Part shown: piece by piece, positions 12,259 to 23,723 of the stretch
Position numbering within the stretch: position 1 is the first letter of the stretch
How the letters are laid out: the number at the start of each line of letters is the position of its first letter
Assembly: GCA_002118135.1 (NCBI GenBank)
Contig: BDIU01000039.1
Span: 310,001 to 374,000, forward strand
Source of the DNA: Trebouxia sp. TZW2008
Taxonomy: Eukaryota > Chlorophyta > Trebouxiophyceae > Trebouxiales > Trebouxiaceae
Direction of reading: 5' to 3'
Length of the DNA stretch: 64,000 bases
Translations under genes and position numbers: made by a program
The notes under the pieces: model-generated
The model's input: only the letters and a program-made list of their open reading frames with translations
Databases searched by the model: none
Told to the model about the DNA's origin: nothing

Positions 12259-15200
12259 CTGAATTGCATGTGTGGAGGCAGATCTCCAGATGGGTTGTTT
12301 ACCACTTTGTACAATGGCTACTTGCTGCCCACCTGACACATAACCCCTCTCCTTCAACTCATTGATTGCCCTGCAACCATTTGCATTTCAGCACATGACC
12401 ACAACACTTGACAGCCAGGCTTCCAGCAAGAGCAAGGCTTTTTGACAGCAAAGTCTCACGGCAACACTGCAAACTTCAGCTTTGAGCACAGACATCATCA
12501 GAGCTGTGCTATGCTGGATGGACAGATTTGTATGCTACTGCACTTCAACTGCAGTGCAGCTTGGCGGGAAAAAGCACAGCTTGTGTCACAGCAGTTGAAT
12601 TGCAGGGGAAGCATGCCTTGTTCCACTCCTGTGGCATCAATGCTCAGCAGAGGGCCAACTAACAACGCATGCTGACATTGCAATTCAGACCTAACATCAT
12701 GAAACAATCATGAGGCAGGGTTGAGCAACATACTTGGAGTCTCAAAAGTTGAGTCTGCAGGGAGGGGCCACAAAAACTGTCATTCCTTTGTAAAGGCACC
12801 TCTCAAACTTGCATCTGCATCTGGTATGACCTTCATGCACAGTGCTGTAACTCCATGACGCAAGGTCTGATTTGAACGAACTGTGCTAGGGTGCATCAGA
12901 CTGGACACAGATCAGGAACTGAAAGCAAACAAGTACTAAGGTATCACCAGAAACTATCCATGATCCTGAAATTCACCTTTCAAATGTGTCATCTGCATCT
13001 GGGGTGAACTTCATGTAGAGGGCTGTGACTCCATGATACAAGGCTAGCCGCCGCTGAATGTCCCGGTTCTCTGTGAAGGCGTATATGGGGCAGTCTGGCC
13101 TGTAATGACTCAGCAGAGACGGCATTTGTCCCTGCGCGACGTTTCCACAAGAAGTGTTAGCGAAAGTGTTCAGCAAGAAAAGTCTTGAGGGCATATATGG
13201 GGCAGTCTGGCCTCAAGTGACTCAGCAGGGACAGCATTTGCGGATGCACATCAGATTCAACACATGTATTAGCAAATATGCAGGCAGACAGGCAGGCAGG
13301 CAGGCATTTTAGCACAGATGTTAAATCTTCTCTATGAAGGCACACACGGGGCAGTCTGGCGTGTAGTGACTCAGCAGGGAGGGCATTTGCCCCTGCACAT
13401 GAATTTCAGCACAAGTATCACCAGGTGGGCAGGCAGGCAGGTACAGACAAACAACCAGTAATGACAAACATGTCTGGGAGCTGCCACCAGCATCTGTTTC
13501 AAACCTCAAACACACAACAGCACTCAAGCCTGTGTCATGAGTGCATGCATCACCACTTCTGTACTCTGACTGAACAACCATCATCAGGACTCAAGCTTGT
13601 TCAAGCTACCCATCCAATGCATGAGATTGCTTAGGCTGAACAGCTTGAACCTATTCAAGTCCTGACTGATTATCCAATCAAGAGTCAGCTTTGCCTGTAG
13701 CTGAGCTGAGCATGCTTGCAGACTGCTGTACCATGCTGTGATAGAGTGTCTTGTCACAGACTGTTGTCTAGCCCTCGTCAATGGTAGGTTATGCCTTTCT
13801 TGCTGTGTGATCAGCATTAAGTGTTTGTTTGACATCAAATGCTGCCAAGTTATGAATCCAGCTCTCATCCACAATTTTCTGTTTGCAAGCTGATACTGCC
13901 ATGCCCAGAATTTTGTACAGTGTCAGGCAGAGGGGTGAGACGATAAATTGAGTGTCGGGGTATTCCAAAGCTGTCTCTTCAAGTATTGAGCATTTGGGTG
14001 TGTACAATTGCAGAGCACACACCCACACAAGGGAACAAGGTCATGCCTTTTGTGAGAAGACTACAAGGGAGCCCTTGATGGTGTTAGCCATGATAGTGGC
14101 ATGGCAAGCAAGACCGCACTTGTGTGTCAGTTTACAAACTTTGATGCTGACTCTTTTGGTATTGAGCAGTTGAGTGCATGTAATCACAGGGTGTACAGGG
14201 TTCATACCTTTCTTGAGAAGACTATAAGGGATGTGCTGATGGTGTTGACCTTGAAAGCAGCATGGCAAGCAAGACCACACTTTGATTTCAGTCCCTGACA
14301 AGTTTGCTGCTCACTGTTTGAGAGCTGAGCTTTTGAGTGCGCATAATCAGGGCGTACGAAGGTCATACCTTTTGTGAGAAGACTACAAGGGATGTGCTGA
14401 TGGTGTTGGCCATAGTGGTGGCATGGTAAGCAAGACCACACTCTTGTTTCAGTCTTTGCAAACTTTGATGCTGACTCTTCAAGTGATGACCAGTTGAGTT
14501 CATGTAATTACAGGGTGTAAAGAGGTCATAGGTTTCTGAAGAAGACTGTAAGGGATGTGCTGATGGTGTTGATCGTGAAAGCGGCATGGCAAGCAAGACT
14601 GCAGTCTCATTGCACTCCCTAACAGTTTTAATGCTGCGTCTTTAAGAGTTGAGCTTTTGAGTGCAAATCACAATGGGGTGTACCTTTCGTGAGAAGACCA
14701 CAAGGGATGTGCTGATGGTGTTGGCCATAGTGGTGGCATGGTAAGCAAACATCTCAGAGAGACCCGGCTGTGTCATGCTGCCTGACTTGTTCTGTGACTT
14801 AGGCGGCACAATCCAATCAATGGGCTCTGACTCCTCACTACCAAACCTTCTAGTGCCCTGCGCATTGTAAGACATAATTTGCAAATAGCGCCAGCTAACC
14901 ATGCAGAAGGAAAGAATAGAAAAGTCACCTGTGCATTGCAAAACACTGTTGTTGATGGCGAGAGCCATGAGCTTATTGGCTTTGTTGCATACCACATCAC
15001 ACCACAAAATGTCATCTCGATGTGTGAAATGGCATGCAGGTCAAGAGTACCAGCAAAGTTGATACAAAGGTGTGAAATCATGGGGGGGCAAACGCGTTCT
15101 GAGATTCTGGATGTGTGGTGCACTGAAGCATCAGGACAGCAGTTCTGTGTTTGCAGTCAGCATGCTGCACATCCGCAGATGCATCACTGCAAAACAGCGT

Positions 15201-18200
15201 TGCCACAGCGCCTCTTTTTATACGTCAGCATTGCGTTTTCTGTCCTCTGGCAACAGCAGCCATCACCCTGACGCTTTAGAGAGGAAACTGTTCACGAGCA
15301 CCTTTTCCTTGACAACATACCTGATACGTCAACATGGCGTTTTCTGTCCTCTTGGCCACAGTAGCCATCACGCTGACACTCTTGAAAGGGAACTTGCCAT
15401 AGGCAGTCTCTCCTGACAACATGACTGCATCTGTGCCTTCTCTAACAGCTATGGCAATGTCTGAAACCTCTGCCCTTGTGGGTGTAGGGTTAGTGATCAT
15501 AGACTCCAACATGTTGGTGGCTACAATGACGGGTTTTCCCCGTTTTCTGCAACCCTGAACGATACGGCTTTGCCAGTATGGTACCTACAGCATGACAAGC
15601 ACTGGTCACTTGCTGCTTGAACAGGGTTCCTACACTGTGAGGGCATTGGGCAACTGCGATTCCTGAACTGCCATGTCTGAATTTCTGAAACTTCTGCCCT
15701 TACGGGTGTAGGGTTGGTGATCATGGACTCATGTTCGTAGCCAAGATGAGGGGTTTGCCCCGTTTCCTGCAACCCTGAACAATGCGGTTTTGCCAGTATG
15801 GTACCTGCAGGATCAGGGGGATTTGTGATGCATTGCACCAACAAGTTGCCAATGCCAGAACGGCTCCTTCACTGTGAAGAATTGAGCACCTTTGCTTCAG
15901 CCTGGGCCAATGCCAGAAAGACAGGCAGGCAGGCAGACAGGCAGACATCACAGTAAGGGAACCAAGAGCGTCCAACAATAGCCGTGAACCAGTCGGGGCT
16001 TAAAAAGGCATGCATGGCTTGAAATTTCATAAAATATCAGGCAGGATGATCAAGAAAGGCAGGGCACGTACTTCTTGGACAGGCAGCTCTGCTCCCAGGT
16101 CACCTCTGGCCACCATGGCACCATCTGCTGCATCTAGAATGTCACTCAGGTGACCCACACTGTCAGCTGACTCTATCTTGGGCAAGATGCCAATATTGGC
16201 ACCTGCACAACATACATCACAGCTGTCAAAAATGGCCCTCGGATGAACCATGCTGTCGGCTGTCTCTATCTTGGGCAAGGTGCCAATGTCTGCACCTGCA
16301 TAGCTTTCACAGTGCAGCTGTCTAGTTTCTAAATTATGTGACCCAGGCTGTTAGATGTATCTACCTTTGGCAAGCTGCCAAAGTTGATGATTGCATAACA
16401 CAAGATGCATACCTTACCCACTGTAAGTCTTTGTTCTTCAACTGTTTCTGATGCTGGCATTAACTACTCAGCTGGAGGCCATTTATGTTGGGCATGGCAC
16501 GCATGCAGCTTGACTTTATTGCAAATCAGTCCATGCAGGTGCCACATGCCAGGCAAGCACTATTTATTGACACTGTTGCATCATGCACTCTTGCGCCTGC
16601 AGCTGTGCTTTCAAGAGGTAGTGATGTTGTCTTGACTGAATTCTGTAAGAATCAACCTTGCATCTCCTCAAACTACCGCCAAAAACAAGCCTGGCCGGCA
16701 AGACATATGACTTGAGACAAACACACGTAGCACCTTAGATGGCAGGAGAAACAGATATTGAGTCACTGAAAAAAATTACCTTGCTTTGCTAGGTAAGCTT
16801 TCAGCTCATAGATGACATCAGCGCTGCGCACAAAGGACAGTGCGTAATAGTCCACACCCACATCAACGCCAAACTGTAAGTCTAGCCAGTCTTTCTCTGT
16901 GATTGCGGGCAGGTTTGCGCTCTTGCCCCTGACGTTCAGATGCCGCCTGCAAATCATGTTCATGCTCGACAGATTGCCCATGATTGGACAATATTCTGAA
17001 CTGTGACTGGGCGGTGATCGCTCAACTGGGTCTTCAAATTCACTGACTTGTATTTGACCGTTTCAGTCAGCAATATATGTGCAATGATTGCAGGCAGGCT
17101 TGCGCTGTTTTCTTGTGGAGCTCAAATGCCGTGCTGCAAATTCATGATCACGCTTGAAAGCCATGCAAATTGGCTCCTATGTTTGCTGTTGTACTTGGAC
17201 CATCAACGACCTCGCACCCCACATCAATCTTGGACTTGTCCAGAAAATTGAGGCTGAGCATGCCCTCAGCTGCCAACAGCACGTCACTCACACCAACATC
17301 ATCAATGCGACCAACCTTGTTGACTGGACTCATACTCAAGACGCACTTAATCCACACAATGTTGAATATACGGTCCTACCTGGATCCCATGCAGCCTCCA
17401 TCAACGACCTCACATTCCACATCAGTCTTGGACTTGTTCAGAACTTTGAGGCTGAGCATGCCGCCATCTACTAGCAGCATGTCGCCCACACCAACATCAT
17501 CAATGAAGCCGTCATAATTGACTGAAATGCGGCCGTTCTTGCCGTCAGCACCTTCTTTGATGGTGAACGTGTATCTGGCACCTGTGCATTCATCAAACAT
17601 GACGTTGTTCAAGTAGTCAAAGATTATTCCAAGTCATAGGGCTTGTCCCGCCAATAGAGGGTTTTCTTGAACTGATAGGACTTCATGTAATACATACAGC
17701 ATTGATACTTGGATCAAGAATTAGTTTGTTAAATCAGACTGACAGCACTCAGGATTTTGCATGGCTGATGTGCATACTACGCATGCTGTGTTGATTATTG
17801 CCACAGGCTGAATGTTGTTGTTGTGGCATTGTAAAGGGGACGCTGCAATTGCTGCCATCCTTGTGGACGGAGCTGTCTGTTGCTATCACAGCCACCTTTA
17901 CTAGCATTGCCATGTCAAACCATCAAGCAGCTGGTTCAACATGCTCATCAAGTTGGCATGCCTTGCGACCAAGCAGACAGCAGCATGTGCTCCTGACTTA
18001 TAAATACCGGGTCGCATTGCATGTGATGGCGCAAACAACAATCATGCAGCACAAGCTACTGCATTTAATTGCTAGTAGCAGCATGTGATCTGCGATGATG
18101 GCGTATATACACATAAGCAGCTAGACAACAGACAAAATGGAACATACACAATGCGACCTGACTTGCCTTGCAGGCACAACAATTGTGGTTGAATCATCAG

Positions 18201-19849
18201 TAAGCACACCTGGGTTCAGGTCAATGGGCGTAGTGACATCTTCAATACGTCCTCAACATTAAAAAGTTGACACAGTATATGGGTGACATTTTGACATATT
18301 TTTGATGAAACCCTGCCCTAACAGGCTTAGTAAATCAAGCTTACCCGGCTTCATGTCAATAGGCTCAGTAACGTCCCCACTTCGCACCTCAGGCCCTTTG
18401 GTATCCAGCATGATTGCCACATTGTTCCTGTTCAGCTTGTTGTACTCCTTCACTAGGTCTACAACAGCCTTGTGTGACTTGTGGTCTCCGTGGGACATGT
18501 TCAACCTGCACAGCACAGGAGCATAGGCTTGAAGCCTTGCTTGCATTGCTGTTGATTTGTGGTGGTTAGCTTGATCAGGGTTGAGTATAGCGCGGCTGGC
18601 ACAGTCCTCTATGACCTGTGCAGTGCGCATACACGAGAGCTGCAGCAACAACAGTCTCCATTGCATTGCCATTGATTTGTGTTGTTTGGCTTGATCAGGT
18701 CCTAGTGTGACCTGGCTACCACAGTTCTGTATGGCCTTGTCAGTGTGTATAGGCGGCAACAGCAATGGTGTCAGGTAGGGACTGCATCTTGACCTGCAGT
18801 AGTGGATGTGTCTTGCCTACAAGCAAAGACCAGATTGTGACTGGATACGCAAGACCAAACACTGTTGGAAATCCAGCACGGTACACGTGCTCTGCAAGCT
18901 TACATCATAACCTCAGCAGCCCTGTCTGAGCACGAAATCTGCCATTGCCCATGTACACATTGCTTGAGGGCGTGAGAGCAAAATGCAGCTGCATGGTTGT
19001 AAAGGCCAGGCTGGTGTATTACGATGCCACCAAACTCAACTGGAAAGGAGTGTTCAGATGCACCAGCAAACTCTCAATGAAATGTCATTGCTGTATGCAA
19101 TGTTAAAACAGAGTGTGCTGCCTGCCTCATCAGCAGCAACTGCACAGTCTGCTGAATGCTTGGGTGCAGAAGGTACCTGGCCACGTTCATGCCTTGGTCT
19201 GCTAGCCTAAAGAGGTTCTCCCTGGTGCAGGATGTGGGACCAATGGTGCACACAATCTTAGTTTTGCGGAAGGGCGTCATGCCTCTTGACATCTCAGGCC
19301 TACACAGTTTAGTGCAGCAAGTCAGCCAAAGCGTCCATTCTGAAGCGTTTGATGGAGGCATGCAAGGTACAAGAGTCCAGTCAGGCAAACAGGAGTGCAG
19401 TGTTGAGTGTCAGCACGCAAAAGTGTGCGCTTTTGGTGTGCAAGTTGTCGGAAGCTTTGCAAGCACAAGCTTGCATCTTACTGCTCAACAGCAGATGTCT
19501 CTTGTGGCCTGTAGCCCATTTCTTTGTTGACATTGATGCCTTGACTGTAGCTGGCCAGGGCTTCTGTTGACACATCTCTTGCAACCTCGCCATGCTTTGC
19601 CTTCTGTACCGGGCTCTGGTTCCTGCAAAGCTGCTTTGTGTCCTGGAGGGGGAGGCGGAATATACTCGAGCAGCACATTGATCGGTGTCTTGGCATGCAA
19701 TTCCGACATATCTGCTGTCTTTCACGAGCGACGACTGCTCGAACCCACAGCGAGCTGATGAACGCAGACTGGGCTGGACTTACCCAGGCCGAGCCGCTTC
19801 GCAGGTGACGAGAGAACGACGAAGCGTCTTCTGCTGCTTCAGCGGACAT
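12259..19849 (-). CDS. Pyruvate kinase, plastid-type
   Basis: Seen: ten exons on the minus strand: 19849-19482, 19299-19177, 18505-18345, 17581-17380, 16946-16780, 16202-16072, 15584-15321, 14857-14684, 13131-12977 and 12370-12259. All phases agree over 619 codons. Motifs in order: [66 protein letters not shown] with the catalytic Lys, [12 protein letters not shown] for metal binding, [33 protein letters not shown], and a C-domain ending [13 protein letters not shown]. Family knowledge: it converts phosphoenolpyruvate and ADP to pyruvate and ATP. The Ser/Arg-rich leader before DVSTEALA suggests plastid import; the start at 19849 is the least certain part. The last few residues may sit on a small exon below 12259. 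It is divergent from the ArfGAP gene, and its introns are full of exon-edge copies. Confidence 0.92.
12800..13400 (-). repeat. Copies of pyruvate kinase exon 9 on both sides
   Basis: The true exon is 13131-12977. Upstream on the minus strand, about 13188-13248 and 13327-13400 repeat its start ([17 protein letters not shown] and [15 protein letters not shown] in translation), the second with a GTGCAGG splice site. Downstream, about 12800-12870 repeats its end (compare + strand CATGCACAGTGCTGTAACTC with CATGTAGAGGGCTGTGACTC). A CAGG tetranucleotide run lies at about 13278-13305. Confidence 0.8.
14037..14683 (-). repeat. 160-bp tandem array of pyruvate kinase exon 8 end plus donor
   Basis: Exon 8 ends at 14684 with [19 protein letters not shown] and GTAC. 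Four further units follow it downstream on the minus strand, starting on the plus strand near 14037, 14200, 14363 and 14525, so the period is about 160 bp. Each translates close to [18 protein letters not shown] and most keep an AAAGGTATGACC-like donor. They also share the flanking intron text (GTTTACAAACTTTGATGC and relatives). Identity is highest in the unit at 14363. Confidence 0.9.
15214..15815 (-). repeat. Copies flanking pyruvate kinase exon 7
   Basis: Exon 7 is 15584-15321. Upstream, 15815-15686 copies its first half with the GTACCATACTGGCAAA start and the AACCCTACACCCGTA region, but it has lost the LES segment and shifts frame. Downstream, about 15290-15214 copies its end (AGAGGACAGAAAACGC, then GACGTATA). 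A CAGG/CAGA run lies near 15918-15948. Confidence 0.85.
16207..16392 (-). repeat. Two upstream copies of pyruvate kinase exon 6 start
   Basis: The exon opens at 16202 with GTGCCAATATTGGCATCTTG. Minus-strand copies at about 16300-16242 (translating [16 protein letters not shown] after GCTATGCAGG) and 16392-16335 ([10 protein letters not shown]) keep the PKIE core. The nearer copy keeps a good TGCAG splice site and an open frame for about 20 codons. It could work as a decoy 3' splice site. Confidence 0.8.
17080..17345 (-). repeat. Decayed copies of pyruvate kinase exon 4 end and exon 5 start
   Basis: Minus-strand 17325-17180 matches the end of exon 4 ([20 protein letters not shown] against [20 protein letters not shown]) and lies just downstream of it. 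About 17160-17080 resembles the start of exon 5 (TTTGCAGCACGGCATTTGAG against TTTGCAGGCGGCATCTGAAC) and lies upstream of it. So one intron carries a donor-side copy and an acceptor-side copy. Confidence 0.75.
18207..18755 (-). repeat. Repeats around pyruvate kinase exon 3
   Basis: 18207-18255 resembles the end of exon 3 and its donor (compare + strand CCTGGGTTCAGGTCAATGGG with CCCGGCTTCATGTCAATAGG). Upstream of the exon, 18536-18620 and 18655-18745 form a tandem pair about 118 bp apart (TTGCATTGC, TTGATTTGTG, GCTTGATCAGG, CTGGC-ACAGT). Confidence 0.7.
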
Positions 19850-20346
19850 TGTCTGCAGTGCGCGCTTGGCAGCATACGGCCCTGAAGCAAGCCCGACACC
19901 ATGGCTGGATCAAGCTTCGGCAGCGCGAAGCCTACAGAGGGTCGCGACGAGTTTTGATCACACAGGTCCGAGCGCACGCACGCGGCCACACTCTCGATTG
20001 GGAGCTGCGCCTTCTGAGGCTTGTCTGACGGCAGTCGAGACCTCGGGACAAACTTCGACAGTGGCTAGCCGCTCAACACTGTTGGCGTTTCATTCATTCG
20101 TTTTTCCAGCTTTTGTATAAACGTATCTTGAGCCGAAATTTAGCGTTTCTTGTCAGGGGGACAGCAAAAACTGTTACGCATTCGCTGAACGTCGCTGTGA
20201 AAGTTGCATTGATACCTGGACGAAGGATCTAGTATCATTGTCAAGGGTTCACAGACTGACATTGTGCTGTCGGGCAAAGCCACCGACCCTGTGTAGATCG
20301 GGACACCCCGTGGAACTGTTACATCAGCTGCCAGGTGGCGCAGAAA
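19850..20346. promoter_or_regulatory. Divergent promoter region, pyruvate kinase / ArfGAP
   Basis: About 500 bp separate the two start codons, so both promoters and 5' UTRs should lie here. The sequence is richer in CpG than the introns. No certain TATA box was seen; TTTGTATAAACG at about 20112 is the nearest candidate. An alternative pyruvate kinase leader could start at 19989 (MAACVRSDLCDQNSSRPS on the minus strand) with a donor near 19790. Confidence 0.5.
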
Positions 20347-23300
20347 ATGTCCGACAAGCTTGATCGGGATACCCTATTCAAAAAGCTTCGGGCGCGACCT
20401 GAGAACAAGGTACACGTCCGAGCATCGCTTCAATTCTTCAATAGTATCGGTGCCACTTATTGCTAGCCCCTGTGAGGGTAGCCGATATGTTTGTTTTTGA
20501 CGGACAACTGCTTTTGATTTACAGCTGCATCTTCCTATGCTTTTTGCCTACCTTGTCAGCAAGCTTTGGATTATCAGAGACTACTTGAGTTGGCTGACCA
20601 GTCATAGCCTGTGCACCTATTGCAGGTGTGCTTTGACTGTCCAGCCAAGAACCCCACCTGGTCTTCTGTCCCATATGGTGTTTTCATTTGCTTGGCGTGC
20701 GCTGGTGTGCACAGGAGCTTGGGCGTTCACTTGTCCTTTGTCAGGTCTGGCCTGGTCAGCCTGCCTTGCGCTACCTTTCCTACACTCTGTTGCTCTATAC
20801 CTGTGTCAAGTCAGCCAATGCTGTCAGTTCAAGCTATGTGTTGATGTATAGGTCAACAACATTGGATTCATGGACTGAGGATCAGCTCAAGGTGACACCT
20901 GCCCTGCCATGTGCTGCCTACCCGTTGCATTTTGCTGCCTTGCTGAGTGAATCTTCTCGCAACCTGAGCACAATGTCATGTCATTGTAAAGCCAAAGTCA
21001 TCCAAACAATCAGCAATGCTCAGCTTGAGCCTGCACCAACATGGTAATGCACTGCAGATTGCCGCTGTTGGTGGGAATCAAAGGGGCCGCACATTCTTCA
21101 AGCAGCATGGTTGGACAGAGCTTGGATCTGACAAGATTGAGCAAAAGGTGAGTTTTGTAACGCCGCCCTGTATACATTTTGCACTATAGCATGCACACTA
21201 TGTGGCAACAAGAAGACTTGGAGTTTCGTGGCACAAGACATGCCAAAAAATAAAAATTTCCAGTCCCTTCGTTCCAGAAGCAAAGACAGAACAGGGATTC
21301 CTGCAGCCATCTTCACCTTAGCCTGCATTTTCCACAAACTTATGTGCTGTTTTTGTCAGCAGTTTCTTGCAAATCTGCAGTACACCTCAAGAGCAGCACA
21401 GCTATATAAGGCTCAGCTCGAGAAGGACGTTGCCAAGTTTGACACAGCAGCCTACCTAGCCACACTCAAGGGCAAGCCTGCAGAGCCAGCACCAGTCACA
21501 GCTGCCATCACTGCAAGCGACAAGGAAGCTGTTGCCACCAACGGCACTGTCAGCATTAAAGCCTCTTCACAGAACGGCTCAGCCAGCAACTTGGCTGCTC
21601 TGGATGACTCATCTGTGGAGGGTGCCCCTGCTTCCTCTACAGCCAGTGTCTCTTCTGCACAAGGTATGGACACTGTACGATAAGCGCTGCACACCCAAAT
21701 GCTGTTTGCCTTCCACAAATATCATTCCTTGTCGTTGGTGCTCAGCTGGAAGTGCAAGCTTGTAGGGCCACCCTGCAGTAGGTGGCAACACCTGCCAAGT
21801 CACACAGCTTGAGCTAAAATTCTTGTACTCTGGTATGCAATTCATGTGTGAGACAGTAGGCGCACCCCTGTTTGTGTTCTTATGCAATGTGAGAATCTTG
21901 ATGATCCAGATTTGCATGTCACTGATTAGGTGATGAGGTGCATGGCTACATTGCGCCATGCTACACACTCAAATTACACTTTCTGATCCCTTGAAGGTCA
22001 TGCTATTTTGTCAGGGCTCTGCAGCAAATGCAGACTTGTACGGCCACCTCTCCTCATGAGCCTTTAGCTGTTCAAGCAGAAGATTGAAGTTGGGTTGACA
22101 ATTGCAAGGCCACGCCTCTTGGTGAGCCTTTAGCTGTTGAACCAGGAGTCTGGTCAGTGGCTTTGTGCTGAAATCAATAGGTGCTGTTTGCCCTCACAGC
22201 CTGGTCGGTCAGGCTCAGCTTATCTTTAGCATGCTTGAGCAGGCATGTAGGGCTGACGGCAAGCTTGTTGACAGCTGCATTGTCACGGCCCTCTGGCTAC
22301 CTGCATTTGACTCTGAACTGAAGCATAGCACATGTCTCTTACAGACATGTCCCTCCCGCATTGTTGTCGTAAGTAAGCATTGCTGAGCTGTTGTGGCTGC
22401 AACAGAGCTGCTTGCCCTCAAGGCCTGCTCAGACAAGCTCAAACTGTTTTAAAGCATGCTTGAGCAGGCATTTAGGGCTGATGGCAAGCTTGTTGACAGT
22501 TGCATTATCATGGCTCTTTGGCTATCTGTATTTCATAATAGGCATTGCAATTTCCAGCGCACATGATCAGGTGTGTGTGGCACAAGTCTTGTTTTGCCAG
22601 GCAGGCTTGTCTTGAGCATTGCAAAACAGATGTCTGATGTTCAACTGGGGAAGTCAGATGAAACAATTTCATTCCAAATACTCCTAGATCAATCTGGAGG
22701 GTCAACTCCTTTGAGTTGGCTCTTTGTGCTTGGCGCTGAGATAAAGCTCAGCAGCTGCTCCTTAGAGACGTTCCCTTCTGTACTGTTGTCATAAGCAAGC
22801 ACAACTGAGCTGGTGTGGCCACAGTGAAGACAAGAGTCACATGCCTGTACTCGTTGCCAGATGTTGATTGCAAGCTGACGCACTGCAAACAAGTCGCGTG
22901 TCACAATGAGCTTTCCAATCTGACTGCTGTTCTGTTGGCATGCAGTTGCCGGTGTCTGTTGCAGTGTTCAGGAAAAGTAGCGCATTGCAAATGCTGCTGT
23001 GTATACATCATCGGCTCAACTCTCGACAGGCCGTAACAGTCATCGACAATACGATGCGCATGAATTATAGGCGTGAAGCCTGTTGCTCCTAGAGCAGCTC
23101 CAAAGCCCAGGCTGATGTCAGGGCGCAAGCCAGCTGCGCGATCAGGCGGCCTGGGTGTCAAGAAGATGTCCAAGCAACTAGATGAGAGCCTGTTTGACCA
23201 AGCGCCAGAGGAACAAGCGCCGCCAATAGCTGCCCTGGTGAGCCTCATTATTACTGCTGCTGCTTTTGTGCAGCACAGCCATAGTCCTTTTGATGCTGTT

Positions 23301-23690
23301 AGTGCTGCTGCTGCTGTTATGCTGTCAGTGCTCCTGTTGTTCACCACACTCAGTAGTCCTCTTGCTGCCGCTGCTGCTGCTGCTGCTGCTGCTGCAAAGT
23401 TGTTTGAAGTTACCTTTAGTGCAGCTGAAGTTATACACTGTTCTCTCTCACAGTTTGTCCTGTCGACTGCCTTTGCATATGTGGCTTGTGTGGCTTTCAG
23501 ACGAACAGCGCCACCTCCAGCTGCATTCGTGAGTGCCATTGCTGCTGCTGCAAAGCTGTTTGAAGTTATTGTTGGGGCAGCTGAAGTCATACACTGCGGT
23601 CTCACACCAAATTTCCTGTCGACTGCCTTTACATATGATTGTGGGGCTGTCAGAGGAACAGTGCTGCCTCCTGCTGCACTGGTGAGCCTC

Positions 23691-23723
<33 letters not shown>

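Noticed and set aside
14202..14596. Open frames repeating [18 protein letters not shown], looking like extra pyruvate kinase genes or alternative exons
   Set aside because: They lie between working exons 8 and 9, lack acceptors in phase, and include frame changes; read as decayed copies.
19485..19709. Alternative pyruvate kinase start [20 protein letters not shown]
   Set aside because: That frame is out of phase with the conserved [18 protein letters not shown] and the exon 2 junction, unless an unseen intron restores it.
22901..23605. 234-codon minus-strand open frame rich in alanine
   Set aside because: It runs across CTG repeats and exon 6 of ArfGAP on the opposite strand. Triplet repeats give long open frames in every phase, and there is no family match.
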